The notes: generated by a model not told the origin, from the letters alone. DNA of 64,000 bases from Cohnella silvisoli (GCF_021190915.1 NZ_JAIOAP010000005.1:186001-250000), one strand, 5' to 3'. Shown: positions 39,970-49,725, counted from the first letter of the stretch. Translations and numbers: made by a program.

Positions 39970-42900
39970 TCAGTATAGGTTGAATTCCCGAATTGCCGCC
40001 CAGTTGGCCGCGCCGGATACGACAGTAATCCGGACGTAACGGTAACTGCCGCTCAAATTGTCGGCGACCTGCCCGGCTGCGACCCCGACTGCGCTGCGGT
40101 CCGCAAGCAATGTCCAACTGCTGTTGTCGTTCGAGCCTTCGATTTTATATTTCCACGTATCGTTCACGAAGAACTGGGTCGTCGCCTTCGACAGCGCCTG
40201 GGACGTCCCGAGATCGACGGTCAGCCATTGCGGGAACGTGCCGTCCGTAGCGCACCAGTACGTGTCCGCATTTCCGTCCGTCGCCTTGTCCGCCGCGAAC
40301 GCCGCCGAAGAGCTGGACGAAGCGGCCGCTCCTTTTCCCGCTGAAAGTTCCTGCGGAATTCCGAATACTTTAAATTCCTTCACGGCTGCCCAATGCGTAT
40401 CTCCCTTTCGGACAGTCAGCCTCACGTAACGGTACTTGCCGTGAACGGCGTCTTCGAAATTCGGATTGGCCCAGTAGACGCCGCCGTCCCAGCTGTTCGT
40501 CAGCAGCATCCAATTCGCGTTGTCCGTCGAAGCTTCCACTTTGAACTGCCATGTATCCGGTACATAGAACGCGGTTCGAATGCCCGTCAGCTCCATTTGA
40601 CTGCCGAGATCGACGGTCAACCATTGCGGCTTGGTCCCGTTCGACGCCACCCAGTACGTGTCCTCGTCCCCATCAAGCGCTTGACTTGCCGTATTGCTGC
40701 CGGAATAGGAGGAGACGGTCGCCGGTTTGCCTTGGGATATGAGCGCTCTCGCTTCGGGACTGCCGAAAATCTTGAACTCGTTGACGGCCGCCCAATTGCC
40801 GCCGCTTCCAGTCACGGTCAGCCGAACGTAACGGTAAGTGCCATAAGTCCGTTCCAACGCGACGCCGGTCTGTACGGCATCCGCCGTGCGGTCGATCATC
40901 GTCACCCATTCACTGTTGTCGATCGACCCTTCGATCCGGTAGCTCCAAACGTCGGATGTAATGAAACGGATCGCCGCATTGGACACGTAGTTAAGGTCGC
41001 CGAGATCCACCGTCAGCGATTGCGGCAAGCTGCCGCTCGAAGCGCACCAGTAGGTGGCGTCGTTGCCGTCGACCGCTTTGCTGCCGTCGTACGACGCTCC
41101 CGAGGATGTGGTGGCGATAACCGGCTTGCCCGCAGACAGCAGTGTCGCATAGCCGATATTTTTATTGATTCTCAGCTCCGTAATTCCCGCCGGTCCGACC
41201 GTTGCGCCGGTTATCGTCACCCGGACGTACCGGTAGCTTCCGGAGACCGTGTCGAGCGCTTTGCTGCCGCCGACCCCCACTCCCGTATGATCGGACAACG
41301 TTGTCCATGTCGCATTGTCTGCGGAGCCTTCGATTTTGTATTCCCAGGTCGTATCGGCGATAAAACGAATCGATACGCTGTTCAGCGGATAGACCGCTCC
41401 CAGATCGTACTTCAGCCATTGAGGATAGGACGTGTCGGACGCTTGCCAGGCTGTCGTTTCGTTGTCGTCAATCGCGTTCGTGCCGAGGCCCGAGATGCCG
41501 TCGGCGTCGGAAACCTCGATCGTCGTATGGTAGGGCGAGGCGGCCGCCGCGCCGTTCATGCCGATGGCCGGGGTCCAGCTGATCCGATCGCCCGTCTTGT
41601 CCCCGTTGCCGCCGTTGTTGACCTCGAACCGGATCAGATCACCTTCGTTCACGCTGATCGAATCGAGGAACGTATCGATCCCGGAATTGTCGTTGTACGC
41701 GATGGCTTGCGACGGACCGGAAACCGGCCAGATGACGCTACCGTTCTTCGTGATCCGTACCCGCACGCCGTCTCCGCCGCTAATATCGTTCTTCAGCGCC
41801 CGGCCGCGCACCGAAATGACGGCCGATTCCGGCGCTTCCCACGTCCGGCTCAACCAGATATCGCTGTCGCTGTTTGTATTCATGTCGAACCGGGAAACGT
41901 TGCCCTCCAGATTCCCCCACCGCTTGTTGGCGCTGTCATAGTTCAGGCTGTAGTAAGTGCCACTATCGAGATATTCGTATTTCCAATCGCGGTGTCCCTG
42001 CACGATGCCGAAATCGTTGGCCGCATGGTAGATGTCGGACCGGTCGGCATAGAACAGATTGCCGCTGTACGTAAAATCGTCGTCGCCGGCGCCGCTGCTT
42101 GCGATCAGGCCGGTCGGCTCGGCGAACAGATTGTCGTCGATCGCGCCCGTCAGATCCACCTGGTAGTGATTGTCCAACCAAACACCCGATACGTACCGGG
42201 TATTGTCTGCTTTTCCGTTGTTTGCGAATACATTCCCTGAGATCACATGGTTCGTCTGATGATTGCCCGGCGTTGTCGCGATCGCCAGCACTTCGATGCC
42301 CGGTCCGTTATGATCGGCGATGTACGAGCCCCGCACCTTTATTGAATCGTTGTAGGCTTCGAAATCGATGCCCGAGTTGTCGACGAAGAACGCTCCGCCG
42401 CTGATCTTGTAGTTCTGATTGGTCACGGTGTTGTTCGTCATCTCGACGTTCTTCACCGACCAGAAAAACCCGCCGCACCCGTTCGTCAGATCGTAGCCGC
42501 TGAAATCGAAGCCCGAGCTGACGATTTTGACATCCTCCACATTGCCGAGATTGAAGAACGCCAGCGCGTTACGCACGTCCAGATTTTTCAACACGATGTT
42601 GCGCGCCGCGTGGGTGCCGAGCTCCGTGCTCAGGAAGCCTTGCTGGCCCTGCGGATCGTAGTTGAACCCGGCGACGTCCACGGCGTTGCCGGCTTTGTCG
42701 AACTCGCAATTTTCGATCGTAATGTCCTGGATCGCATATTCGTTTGTCGTGACCGGCACGTCCCCCGAGATAAAGATACTGGCGGAGTGGTACAGTCCCG
42801 GGATATCGGTGTGATCCTGGATCGGCTGCGAGCCCTTGAACCCGTAGATATCGTGAAAATAACAGTCCTCGATGCGTAGCCCCCGGTGACCGTTGCTCGT

Positions 42901-43356
42901 GTAGTAGGCGACGATGCCCACCGGAACGTGGCTGATCTCGAGTTGGCTAATGCGCACATAGTCTGTGTTGTTCAGCCTGACGGCCCGATCCGTCGTATTC
43001 GCATTCCCGGCAATCCTCGGACGGTCGCCGGTGCCGTAGGCGCCGATCTCGATCCAGTCCGCGCTCGTGCCGGCGCCGGAAATACGCAATTCCTGATTCC
43101 AAACCCCTCCCCGAACAAGCAGAACCCGATCTCCCGGCTGCAAGGTCAGGTTGTTCACGTTCGTGAAATCGGCCCACGCCGTCAGCTCCGACATCCCGTT
43201 ATCCGCATTGGATCCGCTTACATTGTTAATGTAATAGGTCGTGCCGGCGGCGGAAGCCGATTCCGCCGTTAACCAAGACAAACCGAAATACAGTAACGCC
43301 GTAAACAGCAGCGCTTTCAGATAAACCGGAAGCTTATCTTTCGTCACCCATTCCAT
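39970..43356 (-). CDS. Secreted right-handed beta-helix protein with four F5/8 type C domains
   Basis: A 1128-residue exported protein. Signal peptide residues about 1-36 end in AESASA. Residues about 40-430 are a right-handed parallel beta-helix of pectate-lyase-like type, opening with YYINNVSGSNADNGMSEL and LQPGDRVLLVRGG, with repeated HDIYG/NNTVTNQNY rungs. A jelly-roll-like domain follows (about 480-590). The last 500 residues hold four discoidin (F5/8 C, CBM32-like) domains, each with a D-T-x-W start, W-L-x-V-D-L-G core and YRYVR-x-T end. It should bind and perhaps cleave a plant polysaccharide. ATG 43356 follows GGAGGG at nine bases. Confidence 0.88.
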   Translation of the reverse strand: MEWVTKDKLPVYLKALLFTALLYFGLSWLTAESASAAGTTYYINNVSGSNADNGMSELTAWADFTNVNNLTLQPGDRVLLVRGGVWNQELRISGAGTSADWIEIGAYGTGDRPRIAGNANTTDRAVRLNNTDYVRISQLEISHVPVGIVAYYTSNGHRGLRIEDCYFHDIYGFKGSQPIQDHTDIPGLYHSASIFISGDVPVTTNEYAIQDITIENCEFDKAGNAVDVAGFNYDPQGQQGFLSTELGTHAARNIVLKNLDVRNALAFFNLGNVEDVKIVSSGFDFSGYDLTNGCGGFFWSVKNVEMTNNTVTNQNYKISGGAFFVDNSGIDFEAYNDSIKVRGSYIADHNGPGIEVLAIATTPGNHQTNHVISGNVFANNGKADNTRYVSGVWLDNHYQVDLTGAIDDNLFAEPTGLIASSGAGDDDFTYSGNLFYADRSDIYHAANDFGIVQGHRDWKYEYLDSGTYYSLNYDSANKRWGNLEGNVSRFDMNTNSDSDIWLSRTWEAPESAVISVRGRALKNDISGGDGVRVRITKNGSVIWPVSGPSQAIAYNDNSGIDTFLDSISVNEGDLIRFEVNNGGNGDKTGDRISWTPAIGMNGAAAASPYHTTIEVSDADGISGLGTNAIDDNETTAWQASDTSYPQWLKYDLGAVYPLNSVSIRFIADTTWEYKIEGSADNATWTTLSDHTGVGVGGSKALDTVSGSYRYVRVTITGATVGPAGITELRINKNIGYATLLSAGKPVIATTSSGASYDGSKAVDGNDATYWCASSGSLPQSLTVDLGDLNYVSNAAIRFITSDVWSYRIEGSIDNSEWVTMIDRTADAVQTGVALERTYGTYRYVRLTVTGSGGNWAAVNEFKIFGSPEARALISQGKPATVSSYSGSNTASQALDGDEDTYWVASNGTKPQWLTVDLGSQMELTGIRTAFYVPDTWQFKVEASTDNANWMLLTNSWDGGVYWANPNFEDAVHGKYRYVRLTVRKGDTHWAAVKEFKVFGIPQELSAGKGAAASSSSSAAFAADKATDGNADTYWCATDGTFPQWLTVDLGTSQALSKATTQFFVNDTWKYKIEGSNDNSSWTLLADRSAVGVAAGQVADNLSGSYRYVRITVVSGAANWAAIREFNLY

Positions 43357-43480
43357 ACCGCGATGCCCTCCCCTTGCCTTCCGTGATGTGGTTTCCTGCC
43401 GAGCGGCCGCTCTTGTATTTAGCATAGGGGATTTTGTCGTGCGTTTTAATATTCAAATCTTTACTTTCCTCGTCACCGCT

Positions 43481-45178
43481 TTACTTCATATGGACGTCCC
43501 GATACTGCTGAGGCGTCATGCCCGTGTGCTTCTTGAAATATCTGGAGAAGTTCGATACCGAATCCACGCCGACTTTGGCGGCAATTTCGTTGATCTTATA
43601 TTGTTTGTCAGCCAGCAGCTCTTTGGCCGCGGCGACCCGCCGATCAATAATGTAGTCCGACAGATTCGTTCCGGTCGCCTGTTTGTAAAGTCTGGACAGA
43701 TAAGAGGGGTTAAAATAAAACGTCTCCGCCAGCTGCAGAAGAGAAAGATCTCCCTGCAAACTGTCGCCAATATAGCGCTGAATCGACTCGATGACCGAAG
43801 CCGTGCTCGTCTCCTGTTCCGCGCCCCTTAGATCGAACAGCGTGTTCGCCAGCCCGGCCAAGTAGAACATGGCGCCGCTTGAAGAATCGTGCGCTTCGAT
43901 TTGGCCGATGCGATGTAGCTCGGGCAGCTTGTCCGCCAGCTTCTTCTCGTTGACATAAGACAGCAGGATGGACGAGACGGCATAATAGCGTTCGACCGTT
44001 TTGAAATAGTTCGCATCGGTTCGCTCAACTCCCCCGGTCAAGCCATCGTACAAACGCATGAACTCGTCCCGCTGTCCCGCTTCCAGACAAGCCTTGAGCT
44101 TCTCCATCCGGAGCGGCAAATTGCCTTCCCTTTCATCCGCTGCGTTGTAACGATCCGTGTCGTGCCGGACCATCTGCTCTTCGCTGAGCAGCATTTCGGT
44201 GCCGTCACCCCACTTGAAGCCGACGATGCCGCACAGCAAACGGTATTTCTGGTGAATGTCCTCCCAAAGGACGGGAACGCTGCCGACAGCAAAAGAAACC
44301 GTAAACCCCAGCGTCTCCCTGCACAGATTCTGCACGGACTCCAGCATGCCGTTCAAGTAAGCGGCAAACTTGTGCCAACCCGCTTTAGATTGGCTCTGAC
44401 AGCCCGCTTGGCCTGGGTGATCCGGATGATCCGCTTGATCCGCGATTACGCCGCGGAACGAGTCGTTCGGCTGCACGATCCACACCATGTTGGAGCGGAC
44501 GGGAGCGAAGCAGAAGGCTGAAACCGCCGTGAGCTTCTCCTCGGTGATGACGTTGACCGAATACATCCTTTGCGATTTGCCGGTAAACGCCGCATAGGAA
44601 TCCTGTCCGTCGATTCGACCGATAATCAGGGCAACAGGCGATGCCGGCTCGAACGCCAAGCCGAGCTCCCGAAGCTGTTCATCGCGGTCGGACGGATCGG
44701 TTTCGCCGAGCAGCAGATCGCCGAGATAGCTCATCTGCTGGAAATGCCGGATCGTGTCCATCTGCCGTTCGACCTTCGCCGCCAGATCCAGCAGCTTCAG
44801 CTCTTCGGCGATTTCCGCCATCTTCGCCTCGACCGTTTCCACAATGCGTTTATAGCTTTCCGTCTTCAGGATGTAGCTGACATTCGGATACCGGATGGCC
44901 GTATACACGTAATCGAAGCTGCTGTAACCCGTCAGAAATACGACCTTGCAACCCGGCCAGATCCGGTTGATTTCCTCCATCAGCTGCAGCCCGTCCATTC
45001 CCGGCATGTTGATGTCGGTAATGACAATATCCACGCGAATCCGGTTTAAAATGTCCAGCGCCTCATCGCCCGAGTAGCACTTGTACAGGTCGAGCTCCGA
45101 GGATGTCATCTGGTTCAGCAGGTCGTAAATGCCGTTCGCGATAATCGGTTCGTCGTCGACGATCAGAATTCTATACAT
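43481..45178 (-). CDS. Response regulator, YesN type (REC + AraC)
   Basis: A 565-residue regulator. The receiver domain begins MYRILIVDDEP (Asp pair at 9-10), has the phosphorylation Asp in DIVITDINMPG (near 54) and the Lys in ILKTES. A long middle part (about 130-450) is of the YesN type, and the last 100 residues are an AraC DNA-binding domain ending SNFSRYFKKHTGMTPQQYR. ATG 45178 follows GAGG by six bases and overlaps the kinase gene by 8 bases. It should activate the glycan genes downstream in the same direction. Confidence 0.93.
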   Translation of the reverse strand: MYRILIVDDEPIIANGIYDLLNQMTSSELDLYKCYSGDEALDILNRIRVDIVITDINMPGMDGLQLMEEINRIWPGCKVVFLTGYSSFDYVYTAIRYPNVSYILKTESYKRIVETVEAKMAEIAEELKLLDLAAKVERQMDTIRHFQQMSYLGDLLLGETDPSDRDEQLRELGLAFEPASPVALIIGRIDGQDSYAAFTGKSQRMYSVNVITEEKLTAVSAFCFAPVRSNMVWIVQPNDSFRGVIADQADHPDHPGQAGCQSQSKAGWHKFAAYLNGMLESVQNLCRETLGFTVSFAVGSVPVLWEDIHQKYRLLCGIVGFKWGDGTEMLLSEEQMVRHDTDRYNAADEREGNLPLRMEKLKACLEAGQRDEFMRLYDGLTGGVERTDANYFKTVERYYAVSSILLSYVNEKKLADKLPELHRIGQIEAHDSSSGAMFYLAGLANTLFDLRGAEQETSTASVIESIQRYIGDSLQGDLSLLQLAETFYFNPSYLSRLYKQATGTNLSDYIIDRRVAAAKELLADKQYKINEIAAKVGVDSVSNFSRYFKKHTGMTPQQYRDVHMK

Positions 45179-46910
45179 GGTCCACCTCGTCAAGTATGGG
45201 AATATGCAAGGAGATGCGCAGGCCGCCGAGCTCGCTTCTGTCCGCCGTCAGCAAAGGGGCACTCTCATATTTGATTTCCAGCCGGCGCTTGATATTAACC
45301 AAGGCGGTCGTTTCCGTTTGGCCCTCGTTCATCGACAGCAGCCGGGCGAGCTTCTCCGGCTCCGCATCGTCCCCGTTGTCCTCGACGACGATCGTCAGCC
45401 GGCCGGGTTGCGTTTGCTCGAATCGCACGGCGATCAGGCCCCCCTGCTTCTTACGCTTCATGCCGTGCTCGAAAGCGTTCTCAATGAGCGGTTGGACAAT
45501 CAGCCTCGGCACGATCGTGCCCGCATACCGCCGCGGCAAGTCTCCGAAAGACAATTCGACCCGATGATAGAACCGCATGAGCTGAATGTTGGCGTACGCT
45601 CGGGCGTGCTCGACCTCGTCGGTCAGCGGCACCTCGTCGGCGTCATTGCGGGTAATGAAGCGAAAGTATTCGCCCAAATGATCGGTGAACGACTCGATTC
45701 TCTCGAATTCCTCGTTGCGGGCCATCGTTTTCAGTATAAAAAAGCTGTTGTACAGAAAGTGCGGATTGATCTGCGCTTGCAGCTGCCTGAGCTCGGAGCG
45801 CTGCGCCAATATTTTCTGGTTGTACACCTGATCGATCAGCAGCCGGATATTTTCCGTCATCGAGTTGAATTTTAGATACAAATACTTGAACTCGTCGTTG
45901 GCTCGATGCTGGATTTCCACATGGAAATACCCTTGCTCCAGCTTGCGGAAGGAGTTGATGAGCTTCAGCATCGGCCGGTGGATTTTTCGGTAGGTGAACG
46001 CGCCGATCAGCAGAATGGCCGCAAGCGAGATGCCGGAAAACAGCCAGAACATCCAGCTGTATACGGTCAAATTCGCAAAAATCGTGCGAAAAGAAACATA
46101 CTTCACCAGCGCGACGTCAAGAAATTCGGAGCCGGCGGACACCGTAATGTAGCGGCGGTCGTTCATCGTTACATTGCCCGGATTCGCGTCGCCCGCCGCC
46201 GGCTTCCATTCCGTGCCGGACAACCGTTCCGCCATCGGTCCACTTTCCGCTCCGCTTGCGATCGTATAGGTTTGCGCACGGTCGTACAGTACAAGACCGC
46301 TATCCTCGTAGTAGTTCAACTGGGCAAGATTCTGTTCGATCCGGCTCATGGAGAAGGAAATGTCAATGACAAACTGGGGATCAAGCTGTTCGATGGTGTC
46401 CTTCAGCGGATAAGATTGCCGCATGACGAGTTGCCGGTTCGCTTCGTCGTAGTTCAGCACCCGCTCCGTGGTCGTTTTGTACGCCGTTCCGTTCAGGGGA
46501 AGCAGGGCCTCGTTGGCCGAAACGATGCGATCGAGCGCGGGGATATAGGCTTTGACGTCATCGATCAGACTGCTGCTGTTCTTCAGCGCATCCAGACGAT
46601 TTTGTACGCGCAGAATCGCCTTCGACATCTGATAATTGTCCATCGAATCGGGCAGAATGGCCAATTGGTTCAAATCTTCGTCGTTGAGCGTGTCGTAGAG
46701 CAAATCCTGCGTGCGGCGAATGTCGGATTCAAAATCGTTGAGATAGAACGTCACCTGCGAATTGAGCGTATTCTGGATTTCCCGCTGAATGGCGTTTAAT
46801 CCCCAGTTGTATAAGCTCATTCCCAGCAAATACAACGGAATAATTGCGATCAGAAACACTGCGACGATACGGCTGAATATCGTATTTTTTAACCCTTTTC
46901 CCAGTACCAC
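45171..46910 (-). CDS. Sensor histidine kinase, YesM type
   Basis: A 579-residue membrane kinase: membrane segments at about 13-35 and 283-305 bracket a large extracellular sensor domain, followed by HAMP, the His kinase motif LRQLQAQINPHFLYNSF with the phospho-His near 386, the N-box LIVQPLIENAFEHGM and a G-box VEDNGDD. It starts at GTG 46910, eight bases after GGAGG. The partner regulator overlaps its end. The ligand is unknown; in YesM relatives it is a sugar or a sugar-loaded binding protein. Confidence 0.93.
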   Translation of the reverse strand: MVLGKGLKNTIFSRIVAVFLIAIIPLYLLGMSLYNWGLNAIQREIQNTLNSQVTFYLNDFESDIRRTQDLLYDTLNDEDLNQLAILPDSMDNYQMSKAILRVQNRLDALKNSSSLIDDVKAYIPALDRIVSANEALLPLNGTAYKTTTERVLNYDEANRQLVMRQSYPLKDTIEQLDPQFVIDISFSMSRIEQNLAQLNYYEDSGLVLYDRAQTYTIASGAESGPMAERLSGTEWKPAAGDANPGNVTMNDRRYITVSAGSEFLDVALVKYVSFRTIFANLTVYSWMFWLFSGISLAAILLIGAFTYRKIHRPMLKLINSFRKLEQGYFHVEIQHRANDEFKYLYLKFNSMTENIRLLIDQVYNQKILAQRSELRQLQAQINPHFLYNSFFILKTMARNEEFERIESFTDHLGEYFRFITRNDADEVPLTDEVEHARAYANIQLMRFYHRVELSFGDLPRRYAGTIVPRLIVQPLIENAFEHGMKRKKQGGLIAVRFEQTQPGRLTIVVEDNGDDAEPEKLARLLSMNEGQTETTALVNIKRRLEIKYESAPLLTADRSELGGLRISLHIPILDEVDHV

Positions 46911-46943
46911 CTGATGCGCCTCCCCGGCTCACGTATGCCAAAA

Positions 46944-46972
46944 AGTATAATCAGTTGGCTACGCGCCGTCAA
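46944..46972 (-). promoter_or_regulatory. Promoter of the sensor kinase operon
   Basis: On the minus strand TTGACG (46967-46972) and TATACT (46944-46949) are separated by 17 bp, a near-consensus SigA promoter. The GTG start lies 33 bases downstream. Confidence 0.85.
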
Positions 46973-47163
46973 AAACTATTCGAACCTTGCAAGCAAAACC
47001 GAAACCTTTTATGGCTATTTTACAATCGCAGAGGGATATGGGACGAAAACTGGAATCAAATATGACTCAGGGATAATGACTCTCTGTTGTCCACCACCGC
47101 TATAGTTGCAGCTTTTATGAGTAAGTCGGATAAATTACTCGGATCTCGCTCGCTCAGCTTGCT

Positions 47164-47243
47164 ACAATGTCCCCACGTTTGTGTCATTTGATGACAATGT
47201 CCCTACATTTGTGCGTTCCGTCACGACACAAATGTAGGGACAT
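47164..47243. mobile_element. Relic of IS21-like terminal repeats
   Basis: ACAATGTCCCCACGTTTGTG (47164-47183) and ACAATGTCCCTACATTTGTG (47194-47213) are direct repeats 30 bp apart. CACAAATGTAGGGACAT (47227-47243) is the inverted copy, 13 bp away, so the inner pair forms a 17-bp hairpin. Multiple repeats starting TGT at each end are typical of IS21-family ends. No istA/istB remains, so this would be a collapsed element; the family call is inference. Confidence 0.5.
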
Positions 47244-47249
47244 AAACAC

Positions 47250-47274
47250 AAAAAAGCTTGATTTCTCAAGCTTT
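47250..47274 (-). terminator. Terminator-like hairpin
   Basis: On the minus strand AAGCTTGA-GAAA-TCAAGCTT is followed by a run of six T ending in GTG. The gene it once served is not visible. Confidence 0.65.
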
Positions 47275-47850
47275 CGCGCGTTCAGTTAATTCCCCTCTTT
47301 TGTGTCGTTAGACATTTGTATTAATTAACGTGTCATACACCTTATGAACTATCCACTTCAATAAATAAATATTAAGTCGATGACGTTTATCGTTATAAGG
47401 GCATGCTGGCCCTTTTTGAGCCAACTTAATACGGCTCATCTCAAACATCATTTATGCCCGATCGCTACTTTGATTTCGCCGGCCGCGGCCCCCCTCATCA
47501 CCATAAGCTCTCACCGCCATACTTTAACGCCAAGCCCGTACGGGCTACTGTGTCTCCTTGCAGCGCACGTCGCTCGTTGAGAACCGTATGTGGATTTAAT
47601 GGTTTTCGTTCGAACGCGGCAAAGAATGCATGTTCTTGTACCCCGACTGATGGTCATGATTCGGCTATGCGCCGGAGCATGTATGGCAAGGTCTTTAATC
47701 GGTATCCGTTAACGGATAAGACGGTACCGTCTAATGCCGCGACTATTGCAGTCACCGGGTTCAACGTTACGGCTGCAAAGGGGTAATCCCGCATCCGGTT
47801 GCCGGAGAGGCTTTCAGCCTGAACCTCCTCGCAGAGTCATTGGCGGTCAA
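47275..47850. other. Unassigned region of about 580 bp
   Basis: It contains a small hairpin with T-run at 47397-47416 (AAGGGC-ATGCT-GGCCCTTTTT). Beyond that only weak open frames exist on both strands (for example 47454-47786 plus), none with a ribosome binding site or a recognisable family. It may be decayed mobile DNA next to the IS21-like relic. Confidence 0.4.
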
Positions 47851-49125
47851 TTAGTTGTCAAAATACTTATCCGCCGGAAGTTCGAATTTCCACGGCCCCC
47901 TGATTAATACTTCAGGCCTTGCAAACGTTATTTTTTGCTTCTCGTGATTCGGCTCAACGTCGAATTCAAGATATACTAATTCTCCTGTTTGATCATTCAT
48001 TCTGGCGACATTACTCATGCTATCCAAGCTGAACATATGCAGGGATGCGGGGGTATTCTCGCTATAATGCAGGTCTACATACATTCGGAGACTCTTATCG
48101 TCTAATCGATCAATCCTTGTGATAGTTACTGGGAAACCCGCAATCTCAAAGGTTTGATTTAAATTCTCGGTCGTTTCCGTTGGGATTTCTATTTTGACCT
48201 TATCTTGAGCTTCGGTGTAAATTTCCGGAATCGTTAACTCATAGCTATTCCCGTTCCCTTCCGACAGCTTGAAATAAAACTCGCTTGCCGGTGCAAATAT
48301 GCCGTGAATATTTTCAATCGGAAGCTTCTTTCCGTTACTATCCATTACATTCATTTTTTGATTCTCGTGTGCGTAGAGTCCAAAAAATCCATAGTCATTG
48401 ATTTTTATATCCTTGGAATGCTGAGCGACTAGGGAAAATCGTGCTTTGTCATCCACTCGATTGGCTATTGCTGTAATCGTTATACCGTTTGCAGTTGCGG
48501 TTTCCCCCATATCCGCATAACTTGTGAACGTATCGGCTTGGACTAGGGTAAGCGGAATAACGACTTCCGGTTTCTCTTCCAGGAACAATTTCACTGAGCC
48601 CTTAAGATCCAATTGACCATCATACCAGAAAGAAGCTGACCATTCATGAGAGCCCCAAGTAGACATCGAGCGTTTTACAGTAAATTCAGCACCCTGCTCG
48701 TTAACTAATTTAACTTTTTCAAACCTTGTCGTATTTGTCCCAGTGATTGTAATCAGGGTCATCTGCTGATCCACCATTATGCCGGTGATGACAATCGATC
48801 CTTCTCCTATTTGCTTGGTAATGGGATTCTTAAGTACATATCGAGCTGTAGGAGAGTCCTCTTCCTTCACTATGCCTATGCCCGGCACGAACTGAAGAGC
48901 TTTCTGTATAGCAGCCAACACTTGAGTATTGGAGATAACCACCGTTAACAAAATAAGTCCCAATAGCGCCGCTGCGATTACCTTGATATTCGTATATCGC
49001 TTATCCGACGGAAGTCTGTTTTGTTCATTTTCCAACTTTGCCTGTTCGATGCCCAGTAAGCTTCTTAGATGGAGATCCGGAGGAATCGGTATTTTATCGA
49101 TTTCTTGTTTGATCTTATTGCTCAT
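47851..49125 (-). CDS. DUF4179 membrane protein, probable anti-sigma factor
   Basis: A 424-residue protein with a cytoplasmic N-terminus (KIKQEIDKIPIPPDLHLR, about 1-45), one membrane segment (about 49-66) and a large extracellular part rich in beta strands. This is the DUF4179 layout, in which the short N-terminal part may hold the partner sigma factor. ATG 49125 has GGAGGA eight bases upstream and overlaps the end of the ECF sigma gene by 11 bases, which supports the sigma/anti-sigma pairing. The outer signal is unknown. Confidence 0.82.
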   Translation of the reverse strand: MSNKIKQEIDKIPIPPDLHLRSLLGIEQAKLENEQNRLPSDKRYTNIKVIAAALLGLILLTVVISNTQVLAAIQKALQFVPGIGIVKEEDSPTARYVLKNPITKQIGEGSIVITGIMVDQQMTLITITGTNTTRFEKVKLVNEQGAEFTVKRSMSTWGSHEWSASFWYDGQLDLKGSVKLFLEEKPEVVIPLTLVQADTFTSYADMGETATANGITITAIANRVDDKARFSLVAQHSKDIKINDYGFFGLYAHENQKMNVMDSNGKKLPIENIHGIFAPASEFYFKLSEGNGNSYELTIPEIYTEAQDKVKIEIPTETTENLNQTFEIAGFPVTITRIDRLDDKSLRMYVDLHYSENTPASLHMFSLDSMSNVARMNDQTGELVYLEFDVEPNHEKQKITFARPEVLIRGPWKFELPADKYFDN

Positions 49126-49648
49126 TCGCGTCTTCCTCCTTAGCCCGTTTCCGTAGTTTCCCCAACGCCCGGTACAGAATTGTTTTTCCAGTCCCAAGAG
49201 GGATATCCAGAATTTCAGTTGTCTCTCTTATCGTGTAATCACGATAGAACCTGAGAATAATGACGTTCTTCTCTTCCTCGTCCAATGAATCGATCAAATC
49301 CTTCAGGGATAAAGAAAGCGGGATATCTTCGTCTTCTCCGCCTGCTATCAATTCATGGTATTCAGGCTTAAACTGGACCACATTCTTTCGTTTACGAAGC
49401 AAATCCAAGGAGCAGCTGATGGAGATCTTAATGAGCCAGGTTTTAAAATACTGAGGATCGGTTAGATTGGCAATGGACTTGAAAGACCGATATGCTGTTT
49501 CTTGGACGACGTCCAGAGCATCCTCCTGATTGCGCAAGTACACATAAGCGGTGCGGTAAATGTCTTCTTCGTACTGCTGGAACAACTCTATAAAAGCTTT
49601 TTTATCACCTTGCTGGGCTTGCCTAACCAAGCTTAAGATTTCCGTCAC
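49115..49648 (-). CDS. ECF-type RNA polymerase sigma factor
   Basis: A 177-residue ECF sigma factor. Region 2 contains YRTAYVYLRNQEDALDVVQETAYRSF (promoter -10 recognition), and region 4 has YTIRETTEILDIPLGTGKTILYRALGKLRKR (-35 recognition helix-turn-helix). It starts at GTG 49648 without a strong ribosome binding site. It is coupled to the DUF4179 gene by an 11-base overlap. Such pairs in Paenibacillus-type genomes respond to envelope stress; its target promoters are not evident here. Confidence 0.9.
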   Translation of the reverse strand: MTEILSLVRQAQQGDKKAFIELFQQYEEDIYRTAYVYLRNQEDALDVVQETAYRSFKSIANLTDPQYFKTWLIKISISCSLDLLRKRKNVVQFKPEYHELIAGGEDEDIPLSLSLKDLIDSLDEEEKNVIILRFYRDYTIRETTEILDIPLGTGKTILYRALGKLRKRAKEEDANEQ

Positions 49649-49725
49649 CTACTCGCCGTTTGACTTATACGAATTAGACGTAATGAACCCGATATTTGGC
49701 TTTAAAATAAATCGCATAACTGGGA

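Noticed and set aside
40393..42240. 615-residue plus-strand frame antisense to the beta-helix gene
   Set aside because: It is a shadow frame caused by GC-rich codons of the discoidin domains; Arg/Val/Gly-rich composition and no start signal.
47454..47786. 110-residue plus-strand frame in the gap before the DUF4179 gene
   Set aside because: The opposite strand is equally open, composition is not protein-like, and no ribosome binding site or family was seen.
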